Shown here: piece after piece, positions 48,572 to 61,504 of the stretch
Position numbering within the stretch: the first letter of the stretch is position 1
Layout: the number at the start of each line of letters is the position of its first letter
Source of the DNA: Botrytis cinerea B05.10
Lineage: Eukaryota; Ascomycota; Leotiomycetes; Helotiales; Sclerotiniaceae
Direction of reading: 5' to 3'
Assembly: GCF_000143535.2 (NCBI RefSeq)
Contig: NC_037320.1
Span: 620,001 to 684,000 of the forward strand
Length of the DNA: 64,000 nt
The notes under the pieces: model-generated
Database searches by the model: none
Told to the model about the DNA's origin: nothing
What the model saw: the letters and a program-made list of their open reading frames with translations, nothing else
Made by a program: the position numbers and the translations under genes

Positions 48572-51500
48572 CCTGCCCAAAGTAAGTAGAAACCAGCCCC
48601 ACATCTATGAAGTATACATGTATGATCTGCTATTCACTAGAATCGAGTAATTTAACTCTATTACTGAAAAGTTGTCAAAAGAGCTGGTTTAAATAGGATT
48701 GAACGGACAGACTATCCTGAGATATACCATGAGATGATGGCTAAGAGAGAAAAACTTAAGCGGTATGTCTGTAGGTCTGACTGGTTTACTTTTTAAGGCG
48801 GAATTCTGCTACAAGTTCTGTTGTTCTAAACATGTATTCTCAAGTACAAAAAAAAATAACTGCTAAGGCCTACCATCTCATGACTATCTAGTTTCGCTAT
48901 ACAATCAATAGCGAAAAGAACTTGTTTAACAACAGTGACAAGAAATCACTCGATAATCTCACATAATATGATTCCAAACCCTCTGGTATGACAGAACTCG
49001 TAGCTCTGAAGTATCAACCGACCATAGTATCTCTCTCCTCGCTATTGCAAAATCTTGACGATTTCAAATTGAGAATGAATTGGGCTTTAAAGCTATATCT
49101 GAAAGTTTCGAAAAGGGATTTGCTTAAGTGAATGGCTCTTCTTTGGTTATACGCTCGCATATGAGTGTCCACCAAATACCCCTTTCATCCCTTTAGATAC
49201 CCCTCTTTGTATATCCATTGTTCCTCTTATTATTAAAACAAGTCCACACATTTATTTCTTCGATCTTCTCTCTCTACCAGTTGCTCTATAAATATAACCA
49301 CTCTCAACATCAAAATTCAAGAAAGCAATATTGCAGAACATCTCATTGCTTGCACTCATGTTGCTCTTTCTGATTAGATTTCTTTAAGACCTGCATCTTA
49401 CGCTCGAATCGATATCAAGGAGGATTGATAAATTTCCTTCCTTTGTGATATTTCCACAACGGCGAGGCATGTTAACCCAATCTCTTCGCAATCTTCAGAA
49501 TAAACTCATCTCATGTTTTGAGATTTTGTGGGAGAGTGACAGTGATGGTCGTGGGAATGATAATACGATTTCAGAGATCGGATTATACTACAAAATGACC
49601 AGAAATCGGTCATTTCTAGTCATCTGCGGTTGTAAGTGTAGAAAGGGCTATTGGCCATGTGATTAAAATTCCCTTATATTCGACTTGAGGACAAGTGCGG
49701 AAGAGATGGCATTACACAGAATTCAAATTCTTCACCAAAACCTTGAAGCTTGAGGCATGGTGTCTGATGGTTAATATGTATATTTATATATATATAGATA
49801 CCTACCGTAATACTGAATACTAGATCCAAATTTAAATTTAAATATGAGCAACAGTATTCCCTATATATAATTCATCATCAGCTCCATTCTCTCTATATGC
49901 CCATCTACTCATTATTCACTTAGTCGAAAAAGTTACCTATGACCCCAAACACCCTCAAAGATGAGCAGTAGATAATCAAGACGCCTCAATGAAGAGAAAG
50001 TAGTCGAAGGAGAAGTAGTAACTGTGTAGTCATACAAACACAGAAGGCTCGGAATCGATTGAATCACAATCGTGGAAACTGACACATATTAATCACTTTT
50101 TTTTTTAAGATGGGAGATACAAAGCAAGGAAACGTACGGTGATAATAATCTCAAGGGATGAGATCGTGCGAGAAACAACAGCAAGTTCTAAGTTCTCAAC
50201 GGTAAAAAGGCAAATAATACAACCAGCAGGCAGATCATTTAGAAACAACGTCTGAGAATTACAGTCTAATAACAAATCGCACATGCTGCGCCTGATTTTC
50301 TAAGAGGTGTTACTGTCTTTTCGAGTCACAATACGTTGCGCAGAGTACCAAAGGAGTAGAGTTCTTCTATCTCCACATGATCCGATGAGCTCTTAGTGAA
50401 TTGCACATGAATCATGGGTAATCTTTTAATAAGCTTGAACTAGACATCGAAAAACATGTATATGTGACGATATGGGATGGAGGAGCTGAAACAACTGTCA
50501 AAGAATCAACCAGTTTCTCGGATATACATAGCTTAATGGCGAGATTCCTGGACCATCTGACTGTCTGAGGTAGAACTACAACTCTTTAAAATAACATATT
50601 TGCAGAATATCCCACATTGCGAAATTGCTTAGAGAGTATTACCTTAGGCAATCCTCTTGAAAGAATCGGAAAGATGACAGAAACTCTAAAGACTAGACTA
50701 GACGTAAGTCAACCTACTGCGGTAGAAATTTCGCTTCTATACCTTGCCGTCTATCTATAAATATAAATACAATCTATGTTAACCCTTCGAGTTTAGTCGC
50801 CTTCCTTACCAAAAAATGTTGATGTGGAGAAATATAACTTCGCATTCGAGTATTTAACTTTGATGTTTCGTTTTTCAAGAGATCTGGTAAAAGCTTAGAG
50901 AGGATCGTGAGTTATCAACTTGGACTCTACTGTATTCACCATGTTTCTCTGCTTTTCTTGTTCCAAGAAGGAGAAGATCCTGTCAAGTCGAGACTACCTA
51001 GGTCATTTATTCGAGCTTGAAGAATGGTTACGAGCTTGGTCTTTCCAAGACAACGATTTGAGAAAATGCTAAGCCCAATTTCGTTGCTATATGACCTCAT
51101 GAAATGCCTCAATAATCTGAAGCTCGTTCAACATCTCCGTGATATAAGGGACTTCACCTCACCTTGGCAGGATGAAATGTCTCTTCAGAGAAAGAAAAAA
51201 AAAACAATAGAAGAACAACACACATGAGGATAGAAAACATTATGAAGAATCAATCTCACTACTACCAGCAAATCAACCATAAAATCGATAAAAAAAAAAG
51301 TGACGGTGGTATCATCGCAAGTACATATGACAAGGAATCCCTCCCCAAGCACAGCAAGCCCTTCAAGCCCACGAAATCGATCCAAAAACTCAAATAAGTA
51401 TATTCACAACCACAATTCATCTAACACTCACCCAAGATCACAACACTTCCAAGTACAAGGGAAGATTGAGTACGCTGACTTCTTCACAAGAAATGAATGT

Positions 51501-53279
51501 GAATCTGACCTTGAATGAGTCTAATCAAGCGATTCTATATTTTCCAAAACACATAGTTCTAGCTTCAATAAGCTTCGAACATTCTTTCCTGCAGACAAAT
51601 TAAACGTATCAAAACTTCTTGCGAGATCTAGCATAGCAGAAATCCCGCAAAGTCATGAGATCCCCAGATTTATGTGTGTATATATATAATAACCCCATTG
51701 GAGACCAAAGACTATGTGAAGCTTCAAGAAGACCAAAAAGTAAATCTCAACGAAATGATCTAGACAAGTAACTAACTACACACAACACCACCACCACCAC
51801 CACCAATACCATCTCCATCTCGATAGCTCCATCTCCATCCCAAAACACCACCCCGGAAACAACACCCGAAAAATCTCTAATTCCCCGACGATGAAAAATA
51901 CCAAAAAGTTTGTAGTCAAAAGAGCGCTACTGTGAAAATTAAAAATATTTGCCCAAAATTGAGATATGCAACAAGACTTTCAGGGGGTTTCAAGATGTGA
52001 TGTTGTTGGTTGGAGTGAAGAGTGAGTGGATTTGTGGATGAAGGCGGTGAGGGGTTGGGGGATTTATTGTTGGAGTGGTTTGGTAGGGGGTGAGAGGGAT
52101 GAGGAGGAGGAGGAGCAGGATGCGTGGAGTGGAGTGGGGTTTGTGAGAGGAGGAGAAGGAGGAGTAAATGTGGGTTTGGATGGATTTGATTGATGTTGAG
52201 GTTTTGGTGGTTGATATTGTTTCTTCAATTTCTAGAGCGCGAAGGCGCTCTAATTTGGGCAATTGAGAGATCTATAACTTCTGATGTCGTCTTTTCACTG
52301 CTTGGAAATTGGTAAAGTAGATTATACTGAAGTTCGAGTCAATAAAAGTTTCAGCCCAGGTCACGCCGCGTTTACATCAACCGGAAAGGAGTTGAAAGAG
52401 GAGTGAGATCCGGTGGGTTGCGAGTAAACAAGTTCGTATTGTCGTCGCACTTTGTTATCGCTGGAGAATAAATCCAGTGAATGAGTATAAATGACGGGAA
52501 ATCTCATTGCTACTGGCGATTCTCTGTCTCATCTTGTTTTGTCTTTTGATCAACCAATGTTTGTCTGTAGGCGCGTAAAGTGATGACTTTCGCAAGAGGT
52601 ACTTCACTTTGAGCTGTAAGCCATATCTTTTGACATGCTTTTGCCTGGGGTCTTTGATTATAGCACTTCTAGTTGAGCGAGGTGTTTTTATACTCCAAAC
52701 CTGAAAATTAAAGAAGGAAGATATGAGAAAGTGCGTACAGCACCGCGTTATGTTCCATTTTGACTCGTTGATACTTATTCTCTGCATACCTAGATAGTGT
52801 GCAACGTATCTGTAGAACAGATCATTCACGTTCTGACCCTGGACACGATATATAAAAGCTCGCAGTTGAGCTGAATATCGGATTCCAGTATCGCTGACTG
52901 AAGAAGAGTTTACAGAACCAGGTTTGTGCAAGTGGAAGTGGAAGTGGAAGTGTCTAGATTGGTCTCCTCTTTCTTTGCATTCCTTCATCAACGAGTTCGG
53001 AAAATATGAGAGAGCGCATAGTTTTGTAGTTGAAATGGTAGACAACAAAGGTATATTCAACAATCACACATGCCTTGTGACAGTAAAGACTTTATTTCCG
53101 ACAGACGACAACAACTTGCCAATATATTGATACCTCGAATGCATCTCAGATATCCCCTTCACAAGCATCCACTCTCATCATATGAAGGGTATCTCGAAGG
53201 AGAGACATCACACAAGACCTTCTGTCGATCGTCTAAAGTTCCAAAAATCGTAATGAGAAGTCAAGTCTGAAAGACTCAT

Positions 53280-53290
53280 ATATATATAGA
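53280..53290 (+). promoter_or_regulatory. TATA-like element before a small open frame
   Basis: TATATATATAG ends about 36 bases before the ATG of the weak candidate gene at 53326. Such AT tracts are common in this window, so support is weak. Confidence 0.2.
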
Positions 53291-53325
53291 CAGATCCCCG
53301 AGGCTCTGAAGCTTAGTTCGACAAA

Positions 53326-53532
53326 ATGCAGGAACTCTTAGTTTCGACAGTGTTGAGAAAGTTGCTATCTCTTTTTAGATATAAAAGTATGTTACCTATC
53401 AATCGTCTCTACAACATTACTTTGAAAATCCGAGACTCTTCAGATTACATAGAGTTTGAAAGTACGCCCTTTGCTGCTCGCATCTTCCAGGACAAGTACG
53501 AACACTCCATGTCAGGTGAGCAAGAATCTTAG
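53326..53532 (+). CDS. Weak candidate for a small hypothetical gene
   Basis: 68 codons from an ATG in good context (ACAAAATG) with a TATA tract upstream. The product has a hydrophobic, basic N-terminus and an acidic middle (DSSDYIEFES) ending in FAARIFQDKYEHSMSG. A GTGAGC donor-like site at 53516 could extend it by splicing. No family is recognised; chance remains the simplest explanation. Confidence 0.2.
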   Translation: MQELLVSTVLRKLLSLFRYKSMLPINRLYNITLKIRDSSDYIEFESTPFAARIFQDKYEHSMSGEQES

Positions 53533-53965
53533 TGCGATTTGCTTCACTAGGGCTGAGGTTAGCAGCATTTAGAGGTTGGACGATCTGCAATAGTCGGCAA
53601 GACCTATCAATGCTAAGCGCAATGGCAATCGATGTTTAGTCTTAGAAACGGCAATTACTTCAAATGACGGTGAGTGCTCCAAGGGGTTTGGCGTGAAAAG
53701 CTTCATTCCCAAGGTCTCAAGTTCGTGTTGTTGCTATGAGCATAACTTCGACAGGACGCGGAAAGGTCTTGGATGAACCTATTCATTGCTTGGGGCCATG
53801 GGAGCGTGTGCTGCTAGCTTATCCAAAAGTAATTGAGGGCTTGAAATGGCCAATTGTTGGTCAATCAACACCACAGCCTCGAACAGTCTACAGTCAAACT
53901 GTCGTGTTTCGCATACAACGATTCACGACGTACTTTATTGGGTAAGCAACGAATGCGACCATCTC

Positions 53966-54007
53966 ATTGGCCGTACGCGCGTCCCACCCAAGAAAACTCA
54001 CCAATCA
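53966..54007. promoter_or_regulatory. Two opposed CCAAT boxes upstream of the PLDc_N gene
   Basis: ATTGG at 53966-53970 and CCAATCA at 54001-54007 lie in opposite orientation 31 bases apart, about 275-310 bases before the start codon. CCAAT is the binding core of the fungal HAP/CBC complex. Confidence 0.4.
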
Positions 54008-54077
54008 GAAACATCGTCAGCTGACCCTCCCCCGCATAAGCACACTTCCTTGGTCGGAACGAATAGAAACTCAAATA

Positions 54078-54085
54078 TGACGTCA
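54078..54085. promoter_or_regulatory. CRE-type palindrome TGACGTCA
   Basis: A perfect eight-base bZIP target (CRE/ATF type) about 195 bases upstream of the PLDc_N gene start. Confidence 0.45.
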
Positions 54086-54279
54086 AGAAAGGGCGCTATT
54101 CCCGAACCATTACCTCCGTGCGCTCCTTCTCCTTCCTGCAAACAAATCCGTCGAGAGAAGTTATAATCTCACCACAGCCACTTTCTCCCTGCTACTTTCA
54201 TCAACTTGGAAAGACATCTCAAGACTACACATCACGCGTAACAGAATCGAAATACGATAACTACATCAAATCAGCAAAT

Positions 54280-54669
54280 ATGTTCCAGAATACCCTCGCT
54301 CTCTTCCTGCAATTCTTCTTCTTTGCTTTGGCTTTTGCTCAACCGATTGAGACTGCTGGACATGGCAATGCGTGGAAATACGGTTCTGGCGGTGGAGTGA
54401 TTGGGTTTATTGTATTAATTCTCGATATTATTGTCTTCAGTATGTCCCCCCTTTCGCTTCTCTCCCTTTCCGTTCTATTTCTTCATCTGAATCAATCTAA
54501 CCATCTATCTCCAGTCGAGGTCCTCAAATCCAACCGTCCTCCTTCCCACAAACTCCTTTGGTGTTTAGTCGTCTTCCTCTTCCCTATCCTCGGTTTGGTC
54601 ATCTATTGGCTGTTCTCCAACAGAGAAGCACACAACTCTGGCAGCGGCTCGTACGAAGCTATTCCATAA
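54280..54669 (+). CDS. Small membrane protein with a PLDc_N (cardiolipin synthase N-terminal-like) domain
   Basis: Two exons (54280-54439 and 54515-54669) give 104 residues. A cleavable signal-like segment (LFLQFFFFALAFAQ, ending about residue 21) is followed by two transmembrane helices: GVIGFIVLILDIIVF and LLWCLVVFLFPILGLVIYWLFSNR. The pattern GGxIGF...LDIxVFIEVLKSNRPPSHKLLWxxVVFxFPxxGxxIYWLFSNR is the two-helix PLDc_N domain found at the start of bacterial cardiolipin synthases and as a stand-alone protein in fungi and bacteria. No catalytic HKD motif is present, so it is not an enzyme by itself. Function of the stand-alone form is unknown. Splice placed by phase; the intron is 75 nt. Confidence 0.85.
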   Translation: MFQNTLALFLQFFFFALAFAQPIETAGHGNAWKYGSGGGVIGFIVLILDIIVFSMSPLSLLSLSVLFLHLNQSNHLSPVEVLKSNRPPSHKLLWCLVVFLFPILGLVIYWLFSNREAHNSGSGSYEAIP

Positions 54670-57600
54670 AGAGACGACGTTGTGTAATACCGCGGTGATG
54701 CTATCGGGTGATGGTACAACAAACACAGATAAGACGAGAATGATGGAGTTCTGGTGATGATGATCATAGCATGGATGGATGGATTGTTTTCTGCGGCGTA
54801 TACGACTAAGCGGATTTGGGTTTTAGGAATTGAAATATATGATTTTGAGGGTATTGTGAATGGAGTACGGGAATATGCTAGCATACTATAATGAATGAAC
54901 TTCAGAATAATCGAAAGTGTAGTAGTTCGGATCGATTACTCAGAATGGTTTTCCGCAGGCAATTTGTGACTTTATTATCGTCTCCTGGGTCATCAATTTC
55001 CATCGAAATTTAGCAGATCGGATAACTACTCATAACGAACATATGAATATACATAACAATGTCTACAAGTGAACTCTTCAAATGAAGTCTCCAGTGATAT
55101 TCGAGATAAATCGATCCATATCGATAAACAAACTAGAACCAGCTTCGCACTCAGCATCATCACCAACATGCTTTCAATTCTCTTACCTTACAAGTTCACT
55201 TCACCGTCACCACAACCCCCAATCAGTCGACGCCGCTCTAACCATTAGATTTAGTCCTGCCAAAGCGGCGCTGCTTTCCCCGTCGTAATCACAAATATAG
55301 CTGACTCAGCATTGCATCGTAGTAAATAGCGTGACAGTCCTGTTTGTCTTCTATTTGGAGGATATGAGTGGGTTTTTTTGAGAGTGGGTAGTATGGAGAT
55401 ATTTTGATAATTTGGGGTTTTGGGAGGTTTGGGAGCTTTGGATAGGATGGTTATGCTGTGTGGTTAGGTTAGGTTAGGTTAGGTGGGACTTGTCGATTTT
55501 GGAGGTTGGAGGTTGGAGGTTGGGTGTAGTGAGAGAGGATGTAGAGATTGGATGGGTAGGAGAAGATGGGGAGGTTGTATGTATATGAATGTGGTTTAGA
55601 TGAATATTAGATTTGAGATTTTTGAGATTTTTAATTGGGCATGGGTATGGGTATGAGATATGAAATTGGAGGGGATGGGATCGAGAATCATGAGTTGTGA
55701 TTAGGGGTGAGATTCTGATGGTGGGTAGATATGAAATTGGGAATATTGATGGATAGATGGTATGGTATGGATGGTATGGATGCTTGTTGTTAGGGGCGAG
55801 GATGGGGATGGGTATGGGAATGGAATTGTGGGTAGGGATGGATGTACATTTAGTTGGCTTTTTTGTATTTGTAATAATACAATCATCTTCTTTTGACCAA
55901 TTGATAGATGGGTTGAGTGAGGATGTTTATATCATAAGGAGGGGGAATACTATCACTAGAACGGAAGTACGAGGGTTATACGTGATCAAAACTCACAACG
56001 GAAGACGAACCGAGATTGTGTTTCTTGCATGACTTTGGAAACAATCTTTCTTGCAGGGTAGGAAATCTTCCTCTAGATACTTCAGATCATCATCTTGATT
56101 AGTTTGAGTATTGATATCGAATATAAAGATGTTGGAAAATTCCGGACCTTTCGTTGACTTCTTAATTAGCCGATTTTGTGGTATTGGCTTTCTTATATAA
56201 TCGACATGAAGCTTTTCGCTTGTTACAAATAATGTAAAAGTTCCGGGGAGGATGCTACATGTTTTAGAATTTTCCAGAGCGAGCAAAGAACAAGGTACAC
56301 GGTCAAATTTGCTACTGCAAGATAACGTCACTTCGAGGCCTGGCCGATAATAAATTTGCATATGGTTTGAAGTTGCTACGTCAAAGAAAAGGTCATATAG
56401 CCATCTAGTTCTCGCTTGCCACTTGGGATTCGACGCTTATCGAATAAGTTCACTGTTTCATTTTTCGCGAGCAAAAGTGAGCACAGAGGGATTCTCGGTC
56501 ACTTCTCGATTATACATCTGCGTAGACTCGAAGCTTTTGATTCACTAACCAGGCCTATTTGTTCCGCATCTTCATTACTTCATTAATATAGAAAGTGTCC
56601 TAGAATTGCAACAGCAGAATCATTGCTACCTTATGAAAGCTGCGGCTGAAAAACGTATGGTAGATATGGCAACGAAAACTCCATCTTATTTCAAATGACA
56701 TCCATGGCTAAAGTGCCCGTCCTCCGATATCGATATTGTCGATTGCTCAAAGGAAAAAAGTGAGATTTTACCCGTTGTCAATTACTCGAATCTTGTTTGT
56801 CTTTACTCAAAGATATACATCATACGAAATCTTAATAACCTTGACAAAATTTACCGCTCTCTCCATCTAAAAGATCTACTTTTCTTTAAAGCTCTATCAG
56901 AAGCAGATCGTTTCCACTCAAAAATCACAGCACCGCCTTTCCACGCTTGCTTTTTGTATTTGCAACAAGATACTCAGGATTGTGCAAGAAAAAGAGAAGC
57001 TTTAAATAGACCAATAGCCTAATAATACTTCTTCCGTCGCCTCCAATATTCACTCTTTTCGCCCCAACCTATATTTTCTACAATAATCGTGATTCACTGT
57101 CACTACATACCAACTAACTCACCATCAATTCATCTCGGAATCAATATAACTACACCTCCATTTCATCAGTATATGAAAACATGCAAATCACTACGCTTCA
57201 GTCAAGCCGGGCGAATAGGAACAACATGGCGAGAATGATAATAGGCTATACTATACCTTCGAGTGAAGGATTGCATAAATGTGAAACCCGAAATAGTCAT
57301 CCTCTCTGCGATTCATATGTGGAAAGATCATGTAAAAATGCGTCACTATTGTTTGATACTTTCTTCCCGTCATTTCATAAACACCAGAGGCAAAAAAAAA
57401 AGGAAAATGAGAAAATTATCTTGTTCCCTGTAATAACACATATATGAGAACGGTAATAATAACTACCAAATCTCACAAACACTGGAACCATAGATGAGAA
57501 AGACAAAGTCAACTTGCCTCTTGAATAAACATCTCCTTTTTCCAGAAAAAGGAAAAACCCAATGCTCTCCCACGTGTAAAAAATCCCCTTGAAATATTCT

Positions 57601-58733
57601 AGATATCAACATCCCCAAACCCGTTGCTATTCCCTCTTCTCCCCATCTATCCCCAGCCCACCTCCACACCCCCTTTCACCATTCTTGAAGACCAATCATA
57701 AAACACCCTCTCTTTCATCACAAGCTCTGGACCTTCCAACATCATGATTAAAAGAGATAAAATAATAACTCACTATGAATATCAAGCCATACCTTCCGAG
57801 TTCAGAACTTGCCAGATACTCCAACAAAGACGTTTCGAGCGAGCTACTGTATCTACCTATCTACATCTTCCTCAAGAGACACAGAAGAAAAAAACAAAAA
57901 AGAATATGCGAAATCGGGAAAGCATAGATTACTTGATTTGATGCTATATACCACGACGAGGTATTTCCCCTCGCTCTGCACCAACAAATATGTACAGAGA
58001 TTGAACGCGCAAAGGAGAAGAAACCATAAAATACCTCCTTATCATTATCATCTCAAAAATAACCAGATGCATGGTTTCTTCCCATGGTGATTTTACTACT
58101 TGCTCAATTGTTATACTCTAATTTATTTCAACCTCATTATATGCAAGCAAGAGCCACCGCATCTTTCCTGTTCCATCTACTTCTCCTCCTCTTCTCTCGC
58201 TCGGCGTAGCAAATAAGCTAGAAAAGTAGAAATTTATATATACACATATACCCAGTCATTTCTTTTTGAAAACCTAATAATTCATCATCCTTGACATAGA
58301 AAGAAAAAATGTGTTCCTGTTCGTTTCGTGGCTCCATTAGCGAATGTAAATCTAATACGGGGAATGAACAGAAATTATGTATCAATGCTTACGTCCTTTA
58401 CTACATCATGATGGTGGGAAAAAAAACGAGATGAGATAATATTGGACTGGATTGGATTTGAATTCACTATTGTTTATTTGTATTTATCGTCATTCCATAA
58501 CTAGGGAAATGATTGGATGCTAGTCTGACTACCACGCGAATAAAAACAAAGAATACAAGGGTTTGGCTGAAGACCAAGCAGACATCATTCATTGGAAGCT
58601 TCCCATATACTTCCTCAGGAAATATGCAATTATGTTCATTCATCTTAGCGCTATCATAAACATGTTCTCGTAAATACATAATTTCGTCCGGTACAACCCA
58701 GGATGTTCATCACGGAAACTCGACCACTCAGAA
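54670..58733. other. Gene-poor region before the UGA2 gene
   Basis: About 4.1 kb without a supported gene. It contains a short TTAGG run (55464-55483), purine-rich GGATGG/GGTATG stretches at 55530-55850 and dispersed AT tracts. The open frame at 55993-56361 (minus strand, 122 codons) shows no family feature. Confidence 0.5.
55464..55483. repeat. TTAGG pentanucleotide repeat, 4 copies
   Basis: Four perfect TTAGG units. Its five-base unit differs from the fungal telomere unit TTAGGG, and it sits inside gene-poor but internal DNA, so it is read as an ordinary microsatellite. Confidence 0.75.
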
Positions 58734-60863
58734 CTAATAATGTCCATCAATGGTCATTGTACCTGTTTTCGTGATAAGGTATTCATTAACCGCCACATCT
58801 TTCCCGGATTCCTTTCCATATCCCGATTCTTTGATTCCACCAAATGGCGATTCGGCTGCTGATGAATTACCTATAGTTGAATATTTAGCACAAAGTTTCT
58901 GATATAGAGAACTGAAAAATTGAGGAGCTGAAACTACGTACCAGTATTCATACCAATCATACCGGCCTCTAGGTTTTCGAGAAGTCGCCAAGTGCGATCA
59001 ATGTTCTTGGTGAAGAAGTAAGATGCTAGACCCATCTATAGTAGTTTTGTCAGTGCCTCATCTATCATATCATTAACGAGAACATGGGAACAAAAACTTA
59101 CACTAGTATTGTTTGCCGCATCCACAGCCTCGTCCTCCGTATCAAAAGAATACAATGCCAATACTGGCGCAAAAGTTTCCTCTTCTGTGATCAACATCTC
59201 CTTCTTTGCACCCAAGATGATCGTCGGTTCAAAGAAATACCCGGTAGTGTCTTTTACTTTACTTCCTCCGAGTACGACTTTTCCACCATGCTTCTTGGCA
59301 TCTTCGACTTGGTTTTCTGCTTTGTCAATACTTCGGGGGGTGGTAAGAGGGCCGATGGTAGTTCCTTCTTTAGCTCCGTGGCCGATCTTAAGTTTGGAAG
59401 TTTTTTCTTTGATGAGAGAAGCAAAGGAATCGTAAACGCCAGATTGTACGTAGACCCGGTTGGCAGTTATGCAAGCTTGACCGGCGTGACGCCATTTTAG
59501 GGCCATAAGAGCTGAGTATGTCAATAAAGCATTCAAGACCACATTTAGAAGTATATCGGTCACCAGAAACACAGGTTCTAGCTCCCTCTAATATAGAATG
59601 GGTCACGTACCATCAGCAGCTTGGTTTAAATCTGCATCATCGAATATCAAGAAAGGGCAATTGCCTCCAAGTTCCAAGGTAACTTTCTTTAATCCGTCGG
59701 AACACAACTTTGCCACAAGTTTACCAACTCGTGTCTTGATATTCATTAGTATTTGGCCAATCTGAAATATGGCAGGGAAAGCTTACGGAACCTGTGAACG
59801 TAACCTTCTTAATTAATGGATGACGGCACAATGCCTCACTTAATGGAGGTGTGTTATCCAAACTCGTGGTCAAAACACTAAATACACCTTTTGGAAATCC
59901 TGCTTGCTCGGCAAGCAAAGCCAAAGATAACACCGAAAGTGGTGTTTCTGGTGATGGTTTTGCTACCATACAGCAACCTGCCGCAAATGCGGCTCCAGCC
60001 TTTCGCAGGATCATTCTACAGATCGTTAGGCAGTTCTTTACTCTGGATGGAATTACTTACGCAATCGGGAAGTTCCATGGGACCAGTGCGGCGGCTACAC
60101 CGACTGGTTGCTTGACAGTGAAGACTCTCCTACCCGGTGCTGCGGGTGTCTGATTGAAAGGGCAAGTTAGCAGTTTACAAACACGAAAACAGACGTCGTG
60201 GAATATCAAAGATCATAAAAGAAGACGAGTCAAGTATCATATGCCTAAAAGAACATTTCGAAGCAGCAATCAAAATATATCAGAAGGCATGAAAAGGCAC
60301 GCACCTGAATCGTCCCTGAGATTCTCTCCGCCTCCCCAGCAAACCACCACGTGAAACCCAACGCATAATCAATCTCTCCCAAGCTCTCCGCAATCGGTTT
60401 TCCCGTCTCATAAGTAACAATCTTCGCCAAATCTTCCTTATTCTCTCTAATCAAAGAATCCCATTTCAAAAGCCACTGAGCACGGGTCCTGGGATTGACT
60501 TTCTTGAAAGATTGAAAGGCTGTGTGGGCGGCTTGAACGGCTGCATCTACATCGGATGCATCGTTATCGGGTGCTGTGGCCCATACTTCACCAGTTCCGG
60601 GATCTAATGAAGACTCAGGAGTTAGACATGAAGAGATGAAGGAGGAAATGTAATTTGGTAGGAGGATAAGAACCTAAGACATCGAAGCGTTTGCCAGATT
60701 TAGCTTCTACCCATTCTCCATTGACATAAGATTTGTCGTGGAAAAGTGATGTGTTTTTAAGCTAGAATGAGAGAAGTTAGTAACGATTCGAGCTAGTTAA
60801 GAGATCTGGTAGCTGTCCTGGAAACTTCAACCTTACATCAAATGGAAGTTTGTTTGAACTCAT
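58734..60863 (-). CDS. UGA2: Succinate-semialdehyde dehydrogenase (NAD(P)+), GABA shunt
   Basis: Nine exons on the minus strand: 60863-60837, 60761-60674, 60603-60305, 60149-60061, 60015-59787, 59734-59611, 59511-59102, 59035-58942 and 58870-58734, giving 498 residues, the standard ALDH length. The enzyme oxidises succinate semialdehyde to succinate, the last step of GABA breakdown. Family marks in order: [20 protein letters not shown] (cofactor pocket), FTGSTRVGK, the general-base E265 in [11 protein letters not shown], the nucleophile C299 in [23 protein letters not shown] and the C-terminal [14 protein letters not shown]. The 'KPSPETPLS' stretch and the [10 protein letters not shown] segment fit the SSADH/GabD subfamily rather than other ALDHs. 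The start at 60863 is the only ATG before the conserved KSYVNGEW. It is divergent from an SDR gene. Confidence 0.92.
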
Positions 60864-61504
60864 GTTGAATTTCCGTTGAATCTAATTTGGTGGATTTTGT
60901 CGATACTGGAAGTGAAGAAAGAATAATTGTCAAGATATCAAAAGACAATCTGCTTCGTTGTCCGAGTAATGTCTGTCTTCGGATATAATAAAGCGATGTG
61001 GTTAAAGCCTAAGATGGGTAGTACAAGGCGGGGTTATATCCTCTGGCGAGCGGGGTAGCTGGAAAGAGGAAGAGTGCATCGGCAAGTGTTCACGTGACGA
61101 GCAGAGATCACATGATATTTGTGCTTGCAAGCTCACTCAACTTGAAAATTCCTGGTGCGGTGAGATGAACTAGTGCTTGCCACGTCAAACATGCGGCATC
61201 AAGAGTTTTTTCCCCATACCGATGAATTTACTAAGTGTATATTTGGTATATGATCTACTGTAAGTCCCCGCCGGATATTCAAGCGCATCCCGATTGTCCG
61301 CACGCTCCACGTTCTTAAACACATGTCTCTCCCATTCAGTAAACCTCGGTAGCTTCCTCAATTTGTCAATATCCAGTTCGACTACTTTCGAGTCACTTCG
61401 GTAGAAACTTGGAGCCACTGTAATTGTGATTTGTATTAAGTTTATATTAGAATTCCTTACTCTTTCATCACTACTGTCTATATTGAGAATCGCAGGAACC
61501 CAAA
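60864..61504. promoter_or_regulatory. Divergent promoter between UGA2 and the SDR gene
   Basis: 641 bases separate the two start codons, which face away from each other. The region contains a perfect TCACGTGA palindrome at 61090-61097 (bHLH/bZIP core CACGTG) and ATCACATGAT at 61107-61116, ten bases further on. Confidence 0.45.

Larger units (their letters stand above)
47629..54279. other. Gene-poor region of about 6.6 kb
   Basis: No recognisable gene, tRNA or transposon in 6.6 kb, the longest such stretch here. It contains a TACCTAGGTA palindrome at 48562-48571 inside a repeated TACCTAG/TACC context, a related TACCTAGGTC at 50995-51004, short TA-rich tracts, poly-A runs near 51187 and 51290, and a CAC repeat near 51785. 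Two short open frames at 53326-53532 and 53736-53945 look slightly protein-like but have no family resemblance. Confidence 0.5.

Noticed and set aside
52331..52339. GTTCGAGTC as a tRNA B box
   Set aside because: No matching A box, acceptor stem or cloverleaf spacing around it.
52455..53063. 202-codon open frame on the minus strand
   Set aside because: Composition is irregular, contains His-Phe repeats from a GGAAGT tract, and shows no domain or splice support.
55464..55483. TTAGG repeat as an internal telomere
   Set aside because: Only four units, the unit is five bases rather than the fungal TTAGGG, and genes continue on both sides.
55993..56361. 122-codon open frame on the minus strand
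   Set aside because: Cys-containing and superficially protein-like, but no family resemblance, no promoter sign and length within chance in 64 kb over six frames.
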